Below, piece after piece: positions 49,579-59,091 of a DNA stretch of 64,000 nt; the first letter of the stretch is position 1, and every line of letters begins with the position of its first letter. The DNA comes from Pseudoflavonifractor sp902362925 (GTDB taxonomy: Bacteria; Bacillota; Clostridia; Oscillospirales; Oscillospiraceae). The position numbers were made by a program, and so were the translations under genes. Below the pieces are notes generated by a model. It searched no databases. It was not told where the DNA came from and worked only from the letters and a program-made list of their open reading frames with translations. The DNA is taken from assembly GCA_902362925.1 (NCBI GenBank), contig CABIYL010000003.1. The stretch is one strand, 5' to 3'.

Positions 49579-49890
49579 TTATCCGGAGCAGCCGCAGCAG
49601 CTCTGCCCCTCCTCCACAGCGGTGATCTCCCGCAGCAGCGCCACGGCTCTGGCGCTGCCCTGGGGACTGATGCGGTAGTGGGTCCACTTGCCCTCCTCGC
49701 GGCCCACCACAATGCCTGACTCGCAGAGAATTTTCATGTGGTAGGACAGGGAGGACTGGGGCATGTTCAGGGCGTCAGTCAGCTTGCAGGCGCAGGTCTC
49801 ACCGCTCCGCAGCAGCTCCAGAATCTGCTGCCGCCGGGGGTCGCACAGGGCCTTGAACACCGCTGCCCGCTCCTCGTATACTGTGGCCAT
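49579..49890 (-). CDS. ArsR-family repressor
   Basis: 103 residues. Winged helix with ELLRSGETCACKLTDALNMP, where the Cys-x-Cys in helix 3 is the classical arsenite/antimonite site, then SSLSYHMKIL. The C-terminal tail ends in CCGC, further possible metalloid ligands. ATG 49890 follows GAGGTG. It represses the arsenic genes and itself. Confidence 0.92.
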   Translation of the reverse strand: MATVYEERAAVFKALCDPRRQQILELLRSGETCACKLTDALNMPQSSLSYHMKILCESGIVVGREEGKWTHYRISPQGSARAVALLREITAVEEGQSCCGCSG

Positions 49891-49901
49891 GTGCACACCT
49901 C

Positions 49902-49921
49902 AAATCTAAAAATCTTGATTT
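49902..49921. promoter_or_regulatory. ArsR-type operator upstream of arsR
   Basis: AAATC (49902-49906) and GATTT (49917-49921) dyad, 10 bp apart, immediately before the arsR start. Confidence 0.6.
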
Positions 49922-49981
49922 ATTATAGAACGCAACGCCGCCGCTGTCAAGGGGAATTCCCGGAGACACGGCGGCGGCGTG

Positions 49982-50764
49982 TTACAGAGCGACCTGCTGA
50001 ATCTGGCTGTGGAGCAGTCCGTTGGAGGCCAGCAGGCTGCTGCCGTGGGTGAGGGGGAGGGGGGAGCCGTCCAGAGCGGTGACGGCGCCGCCCGCCTCAG
50101 TGACCAGCAGCAGTCCGGCGGCGTAGTCCCAGGGCTGGAGGCACAGCTCCACATAGCCGTCCAGCCGTCCGCAGGCCACGTAGCTCAGGTCCAGGGAGGC
50201 GCAGCCGGTTCGGCGGACGTCCTGGCAGCTGTCATAGATGCGCCGGATCTGGGCAAAGGCCTGGTCTGCCAGCTCCCGGTGGCCGGGTACCGTGCCCACG
50301 GAGATCATGCTGTCCGCCAGGGCTGCCGCACCGCTGACGTGGATGGGCGTGCCGTTGAGGAAAGCGCCCTCACCTGCCCGTGCGGTGAAGCACTCTCCGG
50401 TGTAGGGCTGGAGTACCACGCCGAAGGTGACCTTGCCCTCCTCCGCCAGGGCCAGGGAGATGGCGCTGTGGCGGAAGCTGTGAATCAGGTTGGTGGTGCC
50501 GTCCACCGGGTCCAGAATCCAGAAGGGACGAGCGGGGTCAATCTCCCGGCTGTCTCCCTCTTCGCCCAGCAGCTGGGCCTCGGGAGTCAGAGCGGCCAAG
50601 CGGGTGTGGAGCAGGGACTGGACCGCCAGGTCCACATTGGTGACGAAGTCGGTCTCACTCTTGGCCGTCACCTGCCGGACGGCGTCAGGGTCGGTAAGCA
50701 GGGCTCCCGCCTCGCGGACGGCCTGGAGTACCTGCTGGATAAGCTGTTGTGTAAGGATGGTCAT
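49982..50764 (-). CDS. Inositol monophosphatase family protein
   Basis: 260 residues. The metal-binding motifs GEEGDS, PFWILDPVDGTTN and LQPWDYAAGLLLVTEAGG are all intact. It dephosphorylates inositol phosphate or related sugar phosphates, or 3'-phosphoadenosine nucleotides. ATG 50764 follows AGAGGAGG; a longer reading frame upstream has no better site. Single gene. Confidence 0.92.
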   Translation of the reverse strand: MTILTQQLIQQVLQAVREAGALLTDPDAVRQVTAKSETDFVTNVDLAVQSLLHTRLAALTPEAQLLGEEGDSREIDPARPFWILDPVDGTTNLIHSFRHSAISLALAEEGKVTFGVVLQPYTGECFTARAGEGAFLNGTPIHVSGAAALADSMISVGTVPGHRELADQAFAQIRRIYDSCQDVRRTGCASLDLSYVACGRLDGYVELCLQPWDYAAGLLLVTEAGGAVTALDGSPLPLTHGSSLLASNGLLHSQIQQVAL

Positions 50765-50983
50765 GGCGCAGCCTCCTCTGTCTGATGGATAGCGTATCAC
50801 AGGGCACAGGGTGCCCGTCTGTCTCCCCATTATAGCGCCCATGACGGTCTTGTCAATGGGCCCCCAACGGCTCGTTTTTAACATTACGCAAACAAAACAG
50901 GAAACAGCCGTCAACATTGGGAGGCTACAATACGGTCATCAGGCAGGGAAAGATTCCACTGCATCCACAATGGAGGTATAAAA

Positions 50984-51355
50984 ATGTCAAAAAAGAACTT
51001 TGTCACTCTGATTTTCGCCACAGTGGGCGGAATCCTGTTCGCGCTCGGCATATGCATGGCCTTGCTGCCTGCGTGGAATGCGTTCCGGCAGGGCGTGGTG
51101 CTGGGGGCGGCAGGACTGGCAGTGCTGCTGATTATGGTGCTGGTGCGCCGCAAGATGTCGGGCAAACCCGTAATCGTGGCCCCCACGGCCAGAACGGTGG
51201 GCACTGTCCTGCTGGGTGCCGCTGGTGCGCTGGCGCTGGGTGTGGGGATGTGCATGACCATGGTCTGGAGCATGATGACCGGCGGCATTGCGGTTGGCAT
51301 CGTGGGCATTGTCCTGCTGCTGTGCCTGATTCCCGCAGTAAAGGGGCTGAAATGA
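50984..51355 (+). CDS. Four-helix membrane protein, unknown
   Basis: 123 residues with four hydrophobic helices in two similar pairs, each with GG-I-L/G-ALG-GMCM-like cores (FALGICMALLPAW and LALGVGMCMTMVW). No family recognised. ATG follows GGAGGTATAAAA. Probably cotranscribed with the gene at 51470. Confidence 0.75.
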   Translation: MSKKNFVTLIFATVGGILFALGICMALLPAWNAFRQGVVLGAAGLAVLLIMVLVRRKMSGKPVIVAPTARTVGTVLLGAAGALALGVGMCMTMVWSMMTGGIAVGIVGIVLLLCLIPAVKGLK

Positions 51356-51469
51356 TGAGAAAAATAAAGCTGAACCCCATTTTTTGCGTGACAGCGCTGG
51401 CTGGGGCGGCAGCGGTTGTGGCCGGTGTTCTTCTCAAAAACCGGCCCAAATACTTAAAGGAGCATTTCA

Positions 51470-51697
51470 ATGAAAAAGTCAAAGCTGATTCAGACAAACG
51501 AGCGGATTGCGGAACATGTGGTCCAGGGCTACAAGAAGATAGAGGACGGCGTGGTAGGCGGCTACAAGCGGGTGGAGCAGGGGGCCGTGGACGGCTTCCA
51601 GAAGGTCTCCGACGCATTCGTGGAGCGTTTTTTCACCCGGGAGGGGGAGACCGTGGAGGAGGCCAAAGCCCGGATGGCCCGAGAACAGGACAGGTGA
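51470..51697 (+). CDS. Small YtxH-like amphipathic protein
   Basis: 75 residues, with repeated 11-residue amphipathic helix units (VVQGYKKIEDG, VVGGYKRVEQG, AVDGFQKVSDA). This pattern is seen in clostridial hypothetical and stress-type (LEA/apolipophorin-like) proteins. ATG follows AAAGGAG by 8 nt. Ends at a terminator. Function unknown. Confidence 0.78.
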   Translation: MKKSKLIQTNERIAEHVVQGYKKIEDGVVGGYKRVEQGAVDGFQKVSDAFVERFFTREGETVEEAKARMAREQDR

Positions 51698-51703
51698 GAA
51701 GGT

Positions 51704-51732
51704 GGGGACGGCGCTCACGCCGTCCCCGTTTT
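51704..51732 (+). terminator. Terminator after the small amphipathic gene
   Basis: GGGGACGGCG/CGCCGTCCCC hairpin followed by GTTTTC. Confidence 0.85.
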
Positions 51733-51852
51733 CCGCCGCAGGGGAAAGCAGGGACAGCTGAAGACTTCTTTTCCGGAAATGGCGGCTGAAAACAAAACTT
51801 TAACATTTGCATGGTATCATACTCCAGAACATAGCACATGGGAGGGGTATTC

Positions 51853-52524
51853 ATGTTTAAAATCCTGGTGGTGGAGGACGACAAGGCGCTCAACCGGGGC
51901 GTGTGCGCCTTTCTCAACCGCAACGGCTATGAGGCCGTGGGGTGTCTGGGCGCTGCTGAGGCCTATGATGCCATGTATGAGACGGTATTTGACCTGATTG
52001 TGTCCGACATTATGATGCCGGATATTGACGGCTTTGAATTTGTGCAGTCGGTGCGCACGCTCAATGAGAACATCCCCATTCTCTTCATGACGGCCCGGGA
52101 CGACTTTACCGCCAAGCAGCGGGGCTACCGGGTGGGGATTGACGACTACATGGTCAAGCCCATTGACCTGGACGAGCTGATGCTGCGCATCGGCGCGCTG
52201 CTGCGCCGGGCGAAGATTGCGGCCAGCCGGAAGATTGAGGTTGGCAGCTTTGTGATGGACGCCGACGAGCACACAGCCTGCCTGAACGGAGCGGAGGTTC
52301 CGCTGACCGCCCGGGAGTTCAGCCTGCTGTACAAGCTCCTGTCCTACCCGAAGAAGACCTTTACCCGCAGCCAGCTCATGGACGAGTTCTGGGGGGTGGA
52401 CACCGCCTCCGGCCCCAGGACGGTGGACGTGTATATGACCAAGCTGCGCAGCAAGCTGGCGGCCTGTGATTCGTTTGAGATTGTGACCGTCCACGGCTTG
52501 GGGTACAAGGCGGTGCTGAAATGA
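51853..52524 (+). CDS. OmpR-family response regulator
   Basis: 223 residues. Receiver domain with the acidic pair in VEDD, phospho-acceptor Asp52 (VSDIMMPD) and Lys in YMVKPIDLDEL, then an OmpR/PhoB winged helix (LTAREFSLLYKLLSYPKKTF, then GPRTVDVYMTKLRSKL). ATG 51853 follows GGGAGGGG. It overlaps the kinase gene by 4 bp (ATGA). The two downstream membrane genes are likely parts of the same unit. Confidence 0.94.
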   Translation: MFKILVVEDDKALNRGVCAFLNRNGYEAVGCLGAAEAYDAMYETVFDLIVSDIMMPDIDGFEFVQSVRTLNENIPILFMTARDDFTAKQRGYRVGIDDYMVKPIDLDELMLRIGALLRRAKIAASRKIEVGSFVMDADEHTACLNGAEVPLTAREFSLLYKLLSYPKKTFTRSQLMDEFWGVDTASGPRTVDVYMTKLRSKLAACDSFEIVTVHGLGYKAVLK

Positions 52525-53618
52525 AGGGGAAGCTCCGGACGGCGCTGGCGGCGCTGTACCGCTACCTGCTCTTTTTCCTGCTGATGGCCTTTGTCATTAC
52601 ATGCTGTATGCTGCTCTTTTTCAACGCCCTGGCCGCCCGCATGGACCTGGCGCTGACAGAGGAGAACGTGAGCCTGGCGGCCAAGCTGACCTTCGGCAAT
52701 GTTATGCTGCTCAGCCTGGCCTGCACCGTCATCGACAGCATCCGCCGCAAAATAACAGTGGATCGGCCGGTCAGACAGATCACCGAGGGCGCCCAGCGGA
52801 TCATGCGGGGCGGCTTCTCCGTCAGGCTGCGGCCCATCCCCAGCCCGGTGGGGGAGAACCGGTTCAACGAGATCATCGCCTGCTTCAACAAGATGGCGGA
52901 GGAGCTGGCGGGCACCGAGACGCTGCGGACGGATTTCATCGCCAACGTGTCCCACGAGCTGAAAACCCCGCTGGCGGTCATGCAGAACTACGCCTCCATG
53001 CTCCAGCAGCCGGGGCTGCCGGAGGAGGAGCGGATGGAGTACGCCGGTGCCATTGATGCCGCGTCCCGCCGGCTGGCCGACCTTATCTCCAACATCCTGC
53101 GGCTGAACAAGCTGGAGAACCAGCAGATTTTCCCCCAGACCCAGGTCTGCGACTTGAGCGAGCAGCTGTGCCAGTGCCTGCTGGGCTTTGAGGAGCTGTG
53201 GGAGCGCAAGGGCATTGAGATTGAGGCCGACGTGCAGCCCGGCGTGCTGGTGCGCACGGACAGCGAGATGATGAGCCTTGTGTGGAACAACCTGTTCTCC
53301 AACGCCCTGAAATTCACGGAGCCGGGTGGCCGTGTGACCCTGCGCCTGCGGACGGAGGGAGAGCTGGCGGTGGTGGAGGTATCGGACACCGGGTGCGGCA
53401 TCTCGCCGGAGACGGGCAAGCGGATATTCGACAAATTCTATCAGGGCGACACCTCCCACGCCACTCAGGGAAACGGGCTGGGTCTGGCGCTGGTAAAGCG
53501 GATCATCGACATTACCGGAAGTGAGATTTCCGTGACCAGCCAGGTGGGCGCGGGCAGTACCTTTACCGTAAAGCTGCGGAGGGAACCGGATGGACAGGGG
53601 CCGCAAGATGCTGCGTAA
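52521..53618 (+). CDS. Sensor histidine kinase
   Basis: 365 residues. Two N-terminal helices with a very short external loop, then a HAMP domain, the H-box NVSHELKTPL (His145), N-box NNLFSNALKF and G-boxes DTGCGISPETG and GNGLGLALVKRI. With almost no extracellular domain, it may sense within the membrane, like kinases tied to transporters or lipid stress. Partner of the regulator encoded just upstream. Confidence 0.94.
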   Translation: MKGKLRTALAALYRYLLFFLLMAFVITCCMLLFFNALAARMDLALTEENVSLAAKLTFGNVMLLSLACTVIDSIRRKITVDRPVRQITEGAQRIMRGGFSVRLRPIPSPVGENRFNEIIACFNKMAEELAGTETLRTDFIANVSHELKTPLAVMQNYASMLQQPGLPEEERMEYAGAIDAASRRLADLISNILRLNKLENQQIFPQTQVCDLSEQLCQCLLGFEELWERKGIEIEADVQPGVLVRTDSEMMSLVWNNLFSNALKFTEPGGRVTLRLRTEGELAVVEVSDTGCGISPETGKRIFDKFYQGDTSHATQGNGLGLALVKRIIDITGSEISVTSQVGAGSTFTVKLRREPDGQGPQDAA

Positions 53619-54486
53619 GCTGATCTTTCCCCATCCGGCGCTGGTGGTCCTGACAGCTGCCGCTGCCGCCATTGCGCTGATCTGGGCCTTTTCGGACGGA
53701 GCGGAGGGGAATCCGGGGGTATATGCGGCCTATACGCTGTCGGCCTACGGGCTTGTGCTGGTGTGCGTGAGGGTTCCCGCCCTGGTGCGGGGCGTCCGGC
53801 GGCTGGTGCGGGAGGAACCCAGAATCCGCCGCTGCATGGACGACGCCGGGCTGCGGACCAGGCTGACCCTGATTCCATCCGTGGCCGCCAACGGCGGGTA
53901 TGCCCTGCTGCAGCTGGGACTGGGCATCCTCAACCGCTCTGTCTGGTACTATGCCCTGAGCGCCTATTACGGCCTGCTGCTGCTCATGCGCTGCACCCTG
54001 CTGCTGAGGATGGGCCGCAGCGGCCTGGGGCAGGACCTGCGGGGCGAATACCGGCTCTTTCTCGGCTGCGGCGGGGTGCTGGCGGCGATGAACGCGGCGC
54101 TGGCGGTGATCGTGTCCTATATGGTGTGGCAGAACCGCGGGTTTACCCACCATCCCACCACAACAATCGCCATGGCGGCCTATACCTTTTACACCCTGAC
54201 CATGGCTGTCATCAATGTGGTGCGCTGCCGCCGTTACAACAGCCCGGTGCTGTCAGCGTCCAAGGCGGTGGGGTTGGCGGCGGCGCTGGTATCCATGCTG
54301 TCCCTGGAGACGGCCATGCTCAACGCCTTCGGTAGCGGGGACGATATGGCCTTCCGGCAGGTTATGCTGGGTGCCAGCGGCGGCGTGGTGTGCCTGGCTG
54401 TTCTGATCATGGGGCTGTACATGATGATTCGGGCGGCAAAAGAGCTGGGCCGGCTGAAAAAAGGAGTACTGGATTATGACGTATGA
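53590..54486 (+). CDS. Multi-helix membrane protein of the two-component operon
   Basis: 298 residues, about seven helices. The start could be ATG 53590, overlapping the kinase end by 29 bp, or ATG 53608. No domain recognised. The central part MRCTLLLRMGRSGLGQDLRG EY faces the cytoplasm. Its tight place between the kinase and the next membrane protein suggests a sensor or target role for the two-component system. Confidence 0.75.
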   Translation: MDRGRKMLRKLIFPHPALVVLTAAAAAIALIWAFSDGAEGNPGVYAAYTLSAYGLVLVCVRVPALVRGVRRLVREEPRIRRCMDDAGLRTRLTLIPSVAANGGYALLQLGLGILNRSVWYYALSAYYGLLLLMRCTLLLRMGRSGLGQDLRGEYRLFLGCGGVLAAMNAALAVIVSYMVWQNRGFTHHPTTTIAMAAYTFYTLTMAVINVVRCRRYNSPVLSASKAVGLAAALVSMLSLETAMLNAFGSGDDMAFRQVMLGASGGVVCLAVLIMGLYMMIRAAKELGRLKKGVLDYDV

Positions 54487-54859
54487 GGAACACGGCGGGA
54501 CCTTTGCCTACACCTATTCTGCCAAGCAGCAGGAGGAGGTCCGGCGGATACGGGACAAATATACAGACAGACAGGAGTCCAAGCTGGAGCAGCTGCGCCG
54601 TCTGGACCAGAGCGTGACCAGAAAGGGGATGCCTGCGGCGCTGACGCTGGGGATTTGCAGCTGTCTGGTGCTGGGCGTGGGAATGAGCTGCTGCCTGGTG
54701 TGGGCTGAGCGGCTGTTTGTGCCCGGCGTTGTGATTGGGCTGGCGGGGATTGCCGGCATGTGCCTGGCCTACCCGCTGTACAGCCATATCACCCGCCGGG
54801 AGCGGGAGCGGCTGGCGCCGGAGATTCTCCGGCTGACGGACGAGCTGATGGAGCAGTAA
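54476..54859 (+). CDS. Small membrane protein, end of the two-component operon
   Basis: 127 residues. A polar N-terminal coiled-coil segment (AKQQEEVRRIRDKYTDRQES) is followed by two helices (about 58-78 and 80-100) and a charged C-terminus. It overlaps the previous gene by 11 bp. No family recognised. Confidence 0.75.
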   Translation: MTYEEHGGTFAYTYSAKQQEEVRRIRDKYTDRQESKLEQLRRLDQSVTRKGMPAALTLGICSCLVLGVGMSCCLVWAERLFVPGVVIGLAGIAGMCLAYPLYSHITRRERERLAPEILRLTDELMEQ

Positions 54860-54876
54860 AGAGAGATGGACATGGA

Positions 54877-54919
54877 AAGGCCTCCGGCCCCGGAGTAATC
54901 CGGGACCGGAGGCCTTTTT
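54877..54919. terminator. Convergent terminator (two-component operon / ABC exporter)
   Basis: AAAGGCCTCCGG-CCCGG / CCGGG-CCGGAGGCCTTTTT hairpin between the converging operons. Confidence 0.92.
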
Positions 54920-54934
54920 GATGAAAGAAAGCCC

Positions 54935-56821
54935 TTAAGCGCTCTCTTCGGCGAAGTTTCCGGTGTAGAGCTGGTAGTACTTGCCCTTTTTCTCCATCAG
55001 CTCATCGTGGGTGCCCCGCTCAATGATGCGCCCCTGCTCCATGACCATGATGCAGTCGGCGTTGCGGACGGTGGAGAGGCGGTGGGCGATGACAAAGGTG
55101 GTCCGGCCGGTCATCAGCGCGTCCATGCCGTCCTGCACCAGCTTCTCGGTGCGGGTGTCGATGGAGGAGGTGGCCTCGTCCAGAATGAGCACCGGCGGGT
55201 CGGCCACGGCGGCACGGGCGATGGCGATGAGCTGTCGCTGGCCCTGGGACAGGTTGGCGCCGTCGCCGGTGAGCACGGTGTCGTAGCCGTCGGGCAGGCG
55301 GCGGATGAAGCCGTCGGCGTTGGCCAGCTGGGCGGCGGCGATACACTCCTCGTCGGTGGCGTCCAGGTTGCCGTACCGGATGTTGTCCATCACCGTGCCG
55401 GTAAAGAGGTGGGTGTCCTGGAGCACGATGCCCAGGGAACGGCGCAGATCCGGCTTCTTGATCTTGTTGATGTTGATGCCGTCGTAACGGATTTTGCCGT
55501 CGGCGATATCGTAGAACCGGTTGATCAGGTTGGTGATGGTGGTCTTGCCTGCGCCGGTGGCGCCCACGAAGGCGATCTTCTGGCCCGGCTTGGCCCAGAG
55601 GCTGATGTCGTGGAGTACCAGCTTGCTCTCGTCGTAGCCGAAGTCCACGCCGTCAAAGACCACGCCGCCCTCCAGGCGGGTGTAGGTCACGGTGCCGTCG
55701 GCCTTGTGGGGGTGCTTCCAGGCCCAGACATTGGTGCGGTGATCCGCCTCGGACAGATTGCCGGCGGCGTCCTCCTTGGCGTTGACCAGCTCCACATAGC
55801 CCTCGTCGGCCTCGGGCTCCTGGTCCATCAGGTCAAAGACACGCTGGGCGCCAGCGGCGGCGGTGACCACGAAGTTTACCTGCTGGCTCACCTGGGTGAT
55901 GGGCTGGGTGAAGCTCTTGTTCAGACCCACGAAGGAGATGACGGTACCCAGGGTGACGCCGGCCAGGCCGTTGATGCCCAGAATGGCGCCCACAACGGCC
56001 ACCAGGGCGTAGCTGAGCCAGCCGATGTTGGCGTTGATGGGCATGAGCAGGTTGGCGTACCGGTTGGCCTTGTCGGCGCTCTGGCGCAGGGCCTCGTTGA
56101 CCCGGTGGAAATCGGCCTTGGCGGCCTCCTCGTGACAGAAGACCTTGACCACCTTCTGGCCGTCCAGCATCTCCTCGATGAAGCCGTCCACAATGCCCAG
56201 GTTTTTCTGCTGCTGGACGTAGTAGGAGCCCGACAGGCTGGAGAATTTGGCGGTGACCAGCAGCATGACCACGGCGGTGATCAGGGAGATGATGGTGAGG
56301 GTGGGGTTGAGCAGCAGCATGGTGATGAGGGTGGCCACCATGGTGATGGAGGAGTTGATGATCTGGGGGATGCTCTGGCTGAGAAGCTGCTGGAGGGTGT
56401 CCACGTCATTGGTGTACACGGACATGATGTCACCGTGGGCGTGGGTGTCAAAGTACTTGATGGGCAAGGCCTCCATCCGGCGGAACAGGTCGTTGCGCAG
56501 GTGGAGCATGGTGCCCTGGCTGACGGTGACCATGATGCGGTTGTAGCCGAAGGCGGCGGCGATACCCACAACCAGCAGGACAATCAGCCGGAGAATGGCG
56601 GAGGCCAGGCCGCTGAAGTCGGTGGAGCCGGCGGCGAGCATGGGGGTGATGTAGTCATCCACCAGGGTCTGGGGGAAGGTGGCGGCCACCACCGTGGCCA
56701 CGGCGGAGATCAGAATACAGAGAATAACCAGTACAAAGGGCAGCTTGTAGAAGTGCAGCATGTAGCGCACCACCCGGCGGAGCACCGTGGGAGAGCTGGC
56801 CCTGGATTTTGTTTCACTCAT
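54935..56821 (-). CDS. Heterodimeric ABC exporter, subunit with intact catalytic site
   Basis: 628 residues: six-helix exporter domain (about 1-340) with an unusual inserted loop of about 40 residues (EADEGYVELVNAKEDAAGNL) before the nucleotide-binding domain. Walker A GATGAGKTT, signature LSQGQRQ and Walker B LILDEATSSID with the catalytic Glu. Pairs with the 56839 gene, 17 bp upstream. Likely multidrug export (BmrC/D, LmrC/D type). Confidence 0.93.
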   Translation of the reverse strand: MSETKSRASSPTVLRRVVRYMLHFYKLPFVLVILCILISAVATVVAATFPQTLVDDYITPMLAAGSTDFSGLASAILRLIVLLVVGIAAAFGYNRIMVTVSQGTMLHLRNDLFRRMEALPIKYFDTHAHGDIMSVYTNDVDTLQQLLSQSIPQIINSSITMVATLITMLLLNPTLTIISLITAVVMLLVTAKFSSLSGSYYVQQQKNLGIVDGFIEEMLDGQKVVKVFCHEEAAKADFHRVNEALRQSADKANRYANLLMPINANIGWLSYALVAVVGAILGINGLAGVTLGTVISFVGLNKSFTQPITQVSQQVNFVVTAAAGAQRVFDLMDQEPEADEGYVELVNAKEDAAGNLSEADHRTNVWAWKHPHKADGTVTYTRLEGGVVFDGVDFGYDESKLVLHDISLWAKPGQKIAFVGATGAGKTTITNLINRFYDIADGKIRYDGININKIKKPDLRRSLGIVLQDTHLFTGTVMDNIRYGNLDATDEECIAAAQLANADGFIRRLPDGYDTVLTGDGANLSQGQRQLIAIARAAVADPPVLILDEATSSIDTRTEKLVQDGMDALMTGRTTFVIAHRLSTVRNADCIMVMEQGRIIERGTHDELMEKKGKYYQLYTGNFAEESA

Positions 56822-56838
56822 ACAGGGGATTCCTCCTT

Positions 56839-58578
56839 TCAGGCGGGCTGGTCGAAGTCGCCGCCGCCCTTGACCTGGGATTCGTAGATCTCCTGGTAGA
56901 TGGCGTTGGACTTCAGAAGGTTTTCGTGGGTGTCAAAGCCGTCGATGCGGCCGTTGTCCAGCACCAGAATGCGGTCGGCGTCCTGGACGCTGGAGATCCG
57001 CTGGGCGATGATAATCTTGGTGGTGCCGGGAATGCGCTGGGCGAAGGCCTGGCGGATTTTGGCGTCGGTGGCGGTGTCCACGGCGGAGGTGGAGTCGTCC
57101 AGAATCAGCACCTTGGGCTTTTTGAGGAGGGCGCGGGCGATGCACAGCCGCTGCTTCTGACCGCCGGACACGTTGGAGCCGCCCCGCTCAATGCGGGTGT
57201 TGTAGCCGTCGGGGAAGAGGTCGATGAACTCGTCGGCGCAGGCCGCCCGGCAGGCCTCCACGCACTCGGCCTCGGTGGCGTCCGGGTTGCCCCAGCGCAG
57301 GTTCTCCAGAATGGTGCCGGAGAACAGGGTGTTCTTCTGCAGCACCACGGAGACCTGGTTGCGCAGGGACTCCATGTCGTATTTCCGCACGTCGGTGCCG
57401 CCCACCCGGACGGCGCCCGGGTCCACGTCGTAGAGCCGGCAGATCAGGTTGACCAGGCTGCTCTTGCCAGCGCCTGTGCCGCCGATGACGCCGATGGTCT
57501 CGCCGGATTTGATGTGCAGGTCAATGTCGGTCAGGGCGTTCTTGCCGCTGCCATGCTTGTAGGAGAAGCTGACGTGGTCGAAGTCGATGCTGCCGTCGGC
57601 CACCTGGAAGACGGGCTGTTCCGGCTCCTTCAGGTCGGGGGTCTCCCGGAGCACCTCGCTGATACGGTTGATGCTGGCCAGGGACATGCTGATCATGACC
57701 ACCACCATGGACAGCATCATCAGGCTCATGAGCAGGGACATAACATAGCTGAACAGGCTGGTCAGTTCGCCGGTGGACATGCTGCCGCCCACAATAAACT
57801 GAGCGCCCATCCAGGAGACCATGATGATGCAGAAGTAGACGGCCAGCATCATGGCGGGATTGTTGAAGGCCAGCAGGCCCTCAGCCTTGACGAACATGCG
57901 GTACAGGTTGCGGGAGGCCTTGGAGAACTTGTCGTTTTCGTAGTCCTCCCGGACAAAGGCCTTCACCACCCGGATGGCGGACACATTTTCCTGGACGCTG
58001 GCGTTCAGGTCGTCGTACTTGCGGAATACCTGGTTGAAGATTTTGAGGGTGACCACCATGATGGCGCCCAGCACCGCGATGAGAAAGACCACCGCGATGA
58101 GGAAGGTCAGGCTCAGCTTGGGGCTGATGAGGAGGCACATGATGTAGCTGAACACCAGCATGAGGGGGGAGCGGACCGCGATGCGGATGACCATCATAAA
58201 GGCGTTCTGCACATTGGTGATGTCGGTGGTCATACGGGTGACCAGTCCGGGCACGCTGAATTTGTCGATGTTGGAGAAGGAGAAGGTCTGGATATTGTTG
58301 TAGATGGCCTCGCGCAGGTTGGCTGCCAGGCCGGAGGAGGCGCTGGCGGCGAACTTTCCGGCCAGGGCGCCGAACACCAGGCTCATGGCGGCCAGAACCA
58401 CCATAAGGATGCCATAGCGGTATACGGTGGGCAGGTCTGCCTTTTCCAGGCCCTGGTCGATGATGATGGCGGTGATAAAGGGCAGCAGGATCTCCATGAC
58501 CACCTCAAGGGCGGCCATACAGATGCACAGGAGGGTGTCCCGCTTGAAGCGGCCCAGCTGACGCAGTACGGTTTTCAC
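56839..58578 (-). CDS. Heterodimeric ABC exporter, subunit with degenerate catalytic site
   Basis: 579 residues. Exporter-type membrane domain followed by the nucleotide-binding domain: Walker A GGTGAGKSS, signature VSGGQKQ, but Walker B LILDDSTSAVD has Asp at the catalytic Glu position, as in one half of known asymmetric exporters. GTG 58578 follows AGGAGG by 9 nt and overlaps the marR stop by 4 bp. Confidence 0.93.
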   Translation of the reverse strand: MKTVLRQLGRFKRDTLLCICMAALEVVMEILLPFITAIIIDQGLEKADLPTVYRYGILMVVLAAMSLVFGALAGKFAASASSGLAANLREAIYNNIQTFSFSNIDKFSVPGLVTRMTTDITNVQNAFMMVIRIAVRSPLMLVFSYIMCLLISPKLSLTFLIAVVFLIAVLGAIMVVTLKIFNQVFRKYDDLNASVQENVSAIRVVKAFVREDYENDKFSKASRNLYRMFVKAEGLLAFNNPAMMLAVYFCIIMVSWMGAQFIVGGSMSTGELTSLFSYVMSLLMSLMMLSMVVVMISMSLASINRISEVLRETPDLKEPEQPVFQVADGSIDFDHVSFSYKHGSGKNALTDIDLHIKSGETIGVIGGTGAGKSSLVNLICRLYDVDPGAVRVGGTDVRKYDMESLRNQVSVVLQKNTLFSGTILENLRWGNPDATEAECVEACRAACADEFIDLFPDGYNTRIERGGSNVSGGQKQRLCIARALLKKPKVLILDDSTSAVDTATDAKIRQAFAQRIPGTTKIIIAQRISSVQDADRILVLDNGRIDGFDTHENLLKSNAIYQEIYESQVKGGGDFDQPA

Positions 58579-59045
58579 GATTTCGATTCCTCCTTTTGGT
58601 TTTCCTTCATAAGCGGGGACAGGTTCCTCAGCAGCTTCTGCTGCAGGCGGTCCAGGGTGTCCAGCTCCTCCGGGGAGAAGCCGTCGTACAGCTGCCGATG
58701 GACTGCGCCGATGCTCCGTTCCAGCTCGGGCTGGAGTAGCCGGGCCGTCTCGGTGGCGAAGAGCAGGCGGCGCCTGTCGTCCCCTAAGCAGTGCTCGGCC
58801 CGGATATAGCCCTTCTCCCGCAACCGCTTGACCATGCAGGACAGGGTTGGCATGGAGTAGCCGAAGGCACGGTGGATGTCGGTCAGCAGGGTGCCCTTCT
58901 CTCCGTGCCACAGCAGAAAGAGGAGAATGTGGGCCTGGACGGCTGTGATGTCCATGGGGGCCAGGCGGCGGCTGACACACTGCTCGGTCTGGATGCACAG
59001 CCACCTGCAGTCCCGGAGGAGCCGGCCCTCTTCAAGTTCAGTCAT
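58575..59045 (-). CDS. MarR-family repressor
   Basis: 156 residues. Winged helix with FLLWHGEKGTLLTDIHRAFG, SMPTLSCMVKRLREKGYI and the wing GDDRRRLLFA. First gene of the operon with the two ABC exporter genes; it probably represses it until a ligand binds. The GGACA/TGTCC dyad at 59073-59091 is the likely operator. Confidence 0.92.
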   Translation of the reverse strand: MTELEEGRLLRDCRWLCIQTEQCVSRRLAPMDITAVQAHILLFLLWHGEKGTLLTDIHRAFGYSMPTLSCMVKRLREKGYIRAEHCLGDDRRRLLFATETARLLQPELERSIGAVHRQLYDGFSPEELDTLDRLQQKLLRNLSPLMKENQKEESKS

Positions 59046-59072
59046 TGCACTGTCCGCCTTTCGTTTTTGTTT

Positions 59073-59091
59073 GGACAGAAACTATTTGTCC
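59073..59091. promoter_or_regulatory. Putative MarR operator
   Basis: GGACA-GAAACTATT-TGTCC dyad, 28 bp before the marR start codon. Confidence 0.65.

Noticed and set aside
51353..51469. Possible small gene MMRKIKLNPIF between 51355 and 51470
   Set aside because: It overlaps the start of the well-supported gene at 51470 and only stops far inside it; no separate ribosome site of quality.
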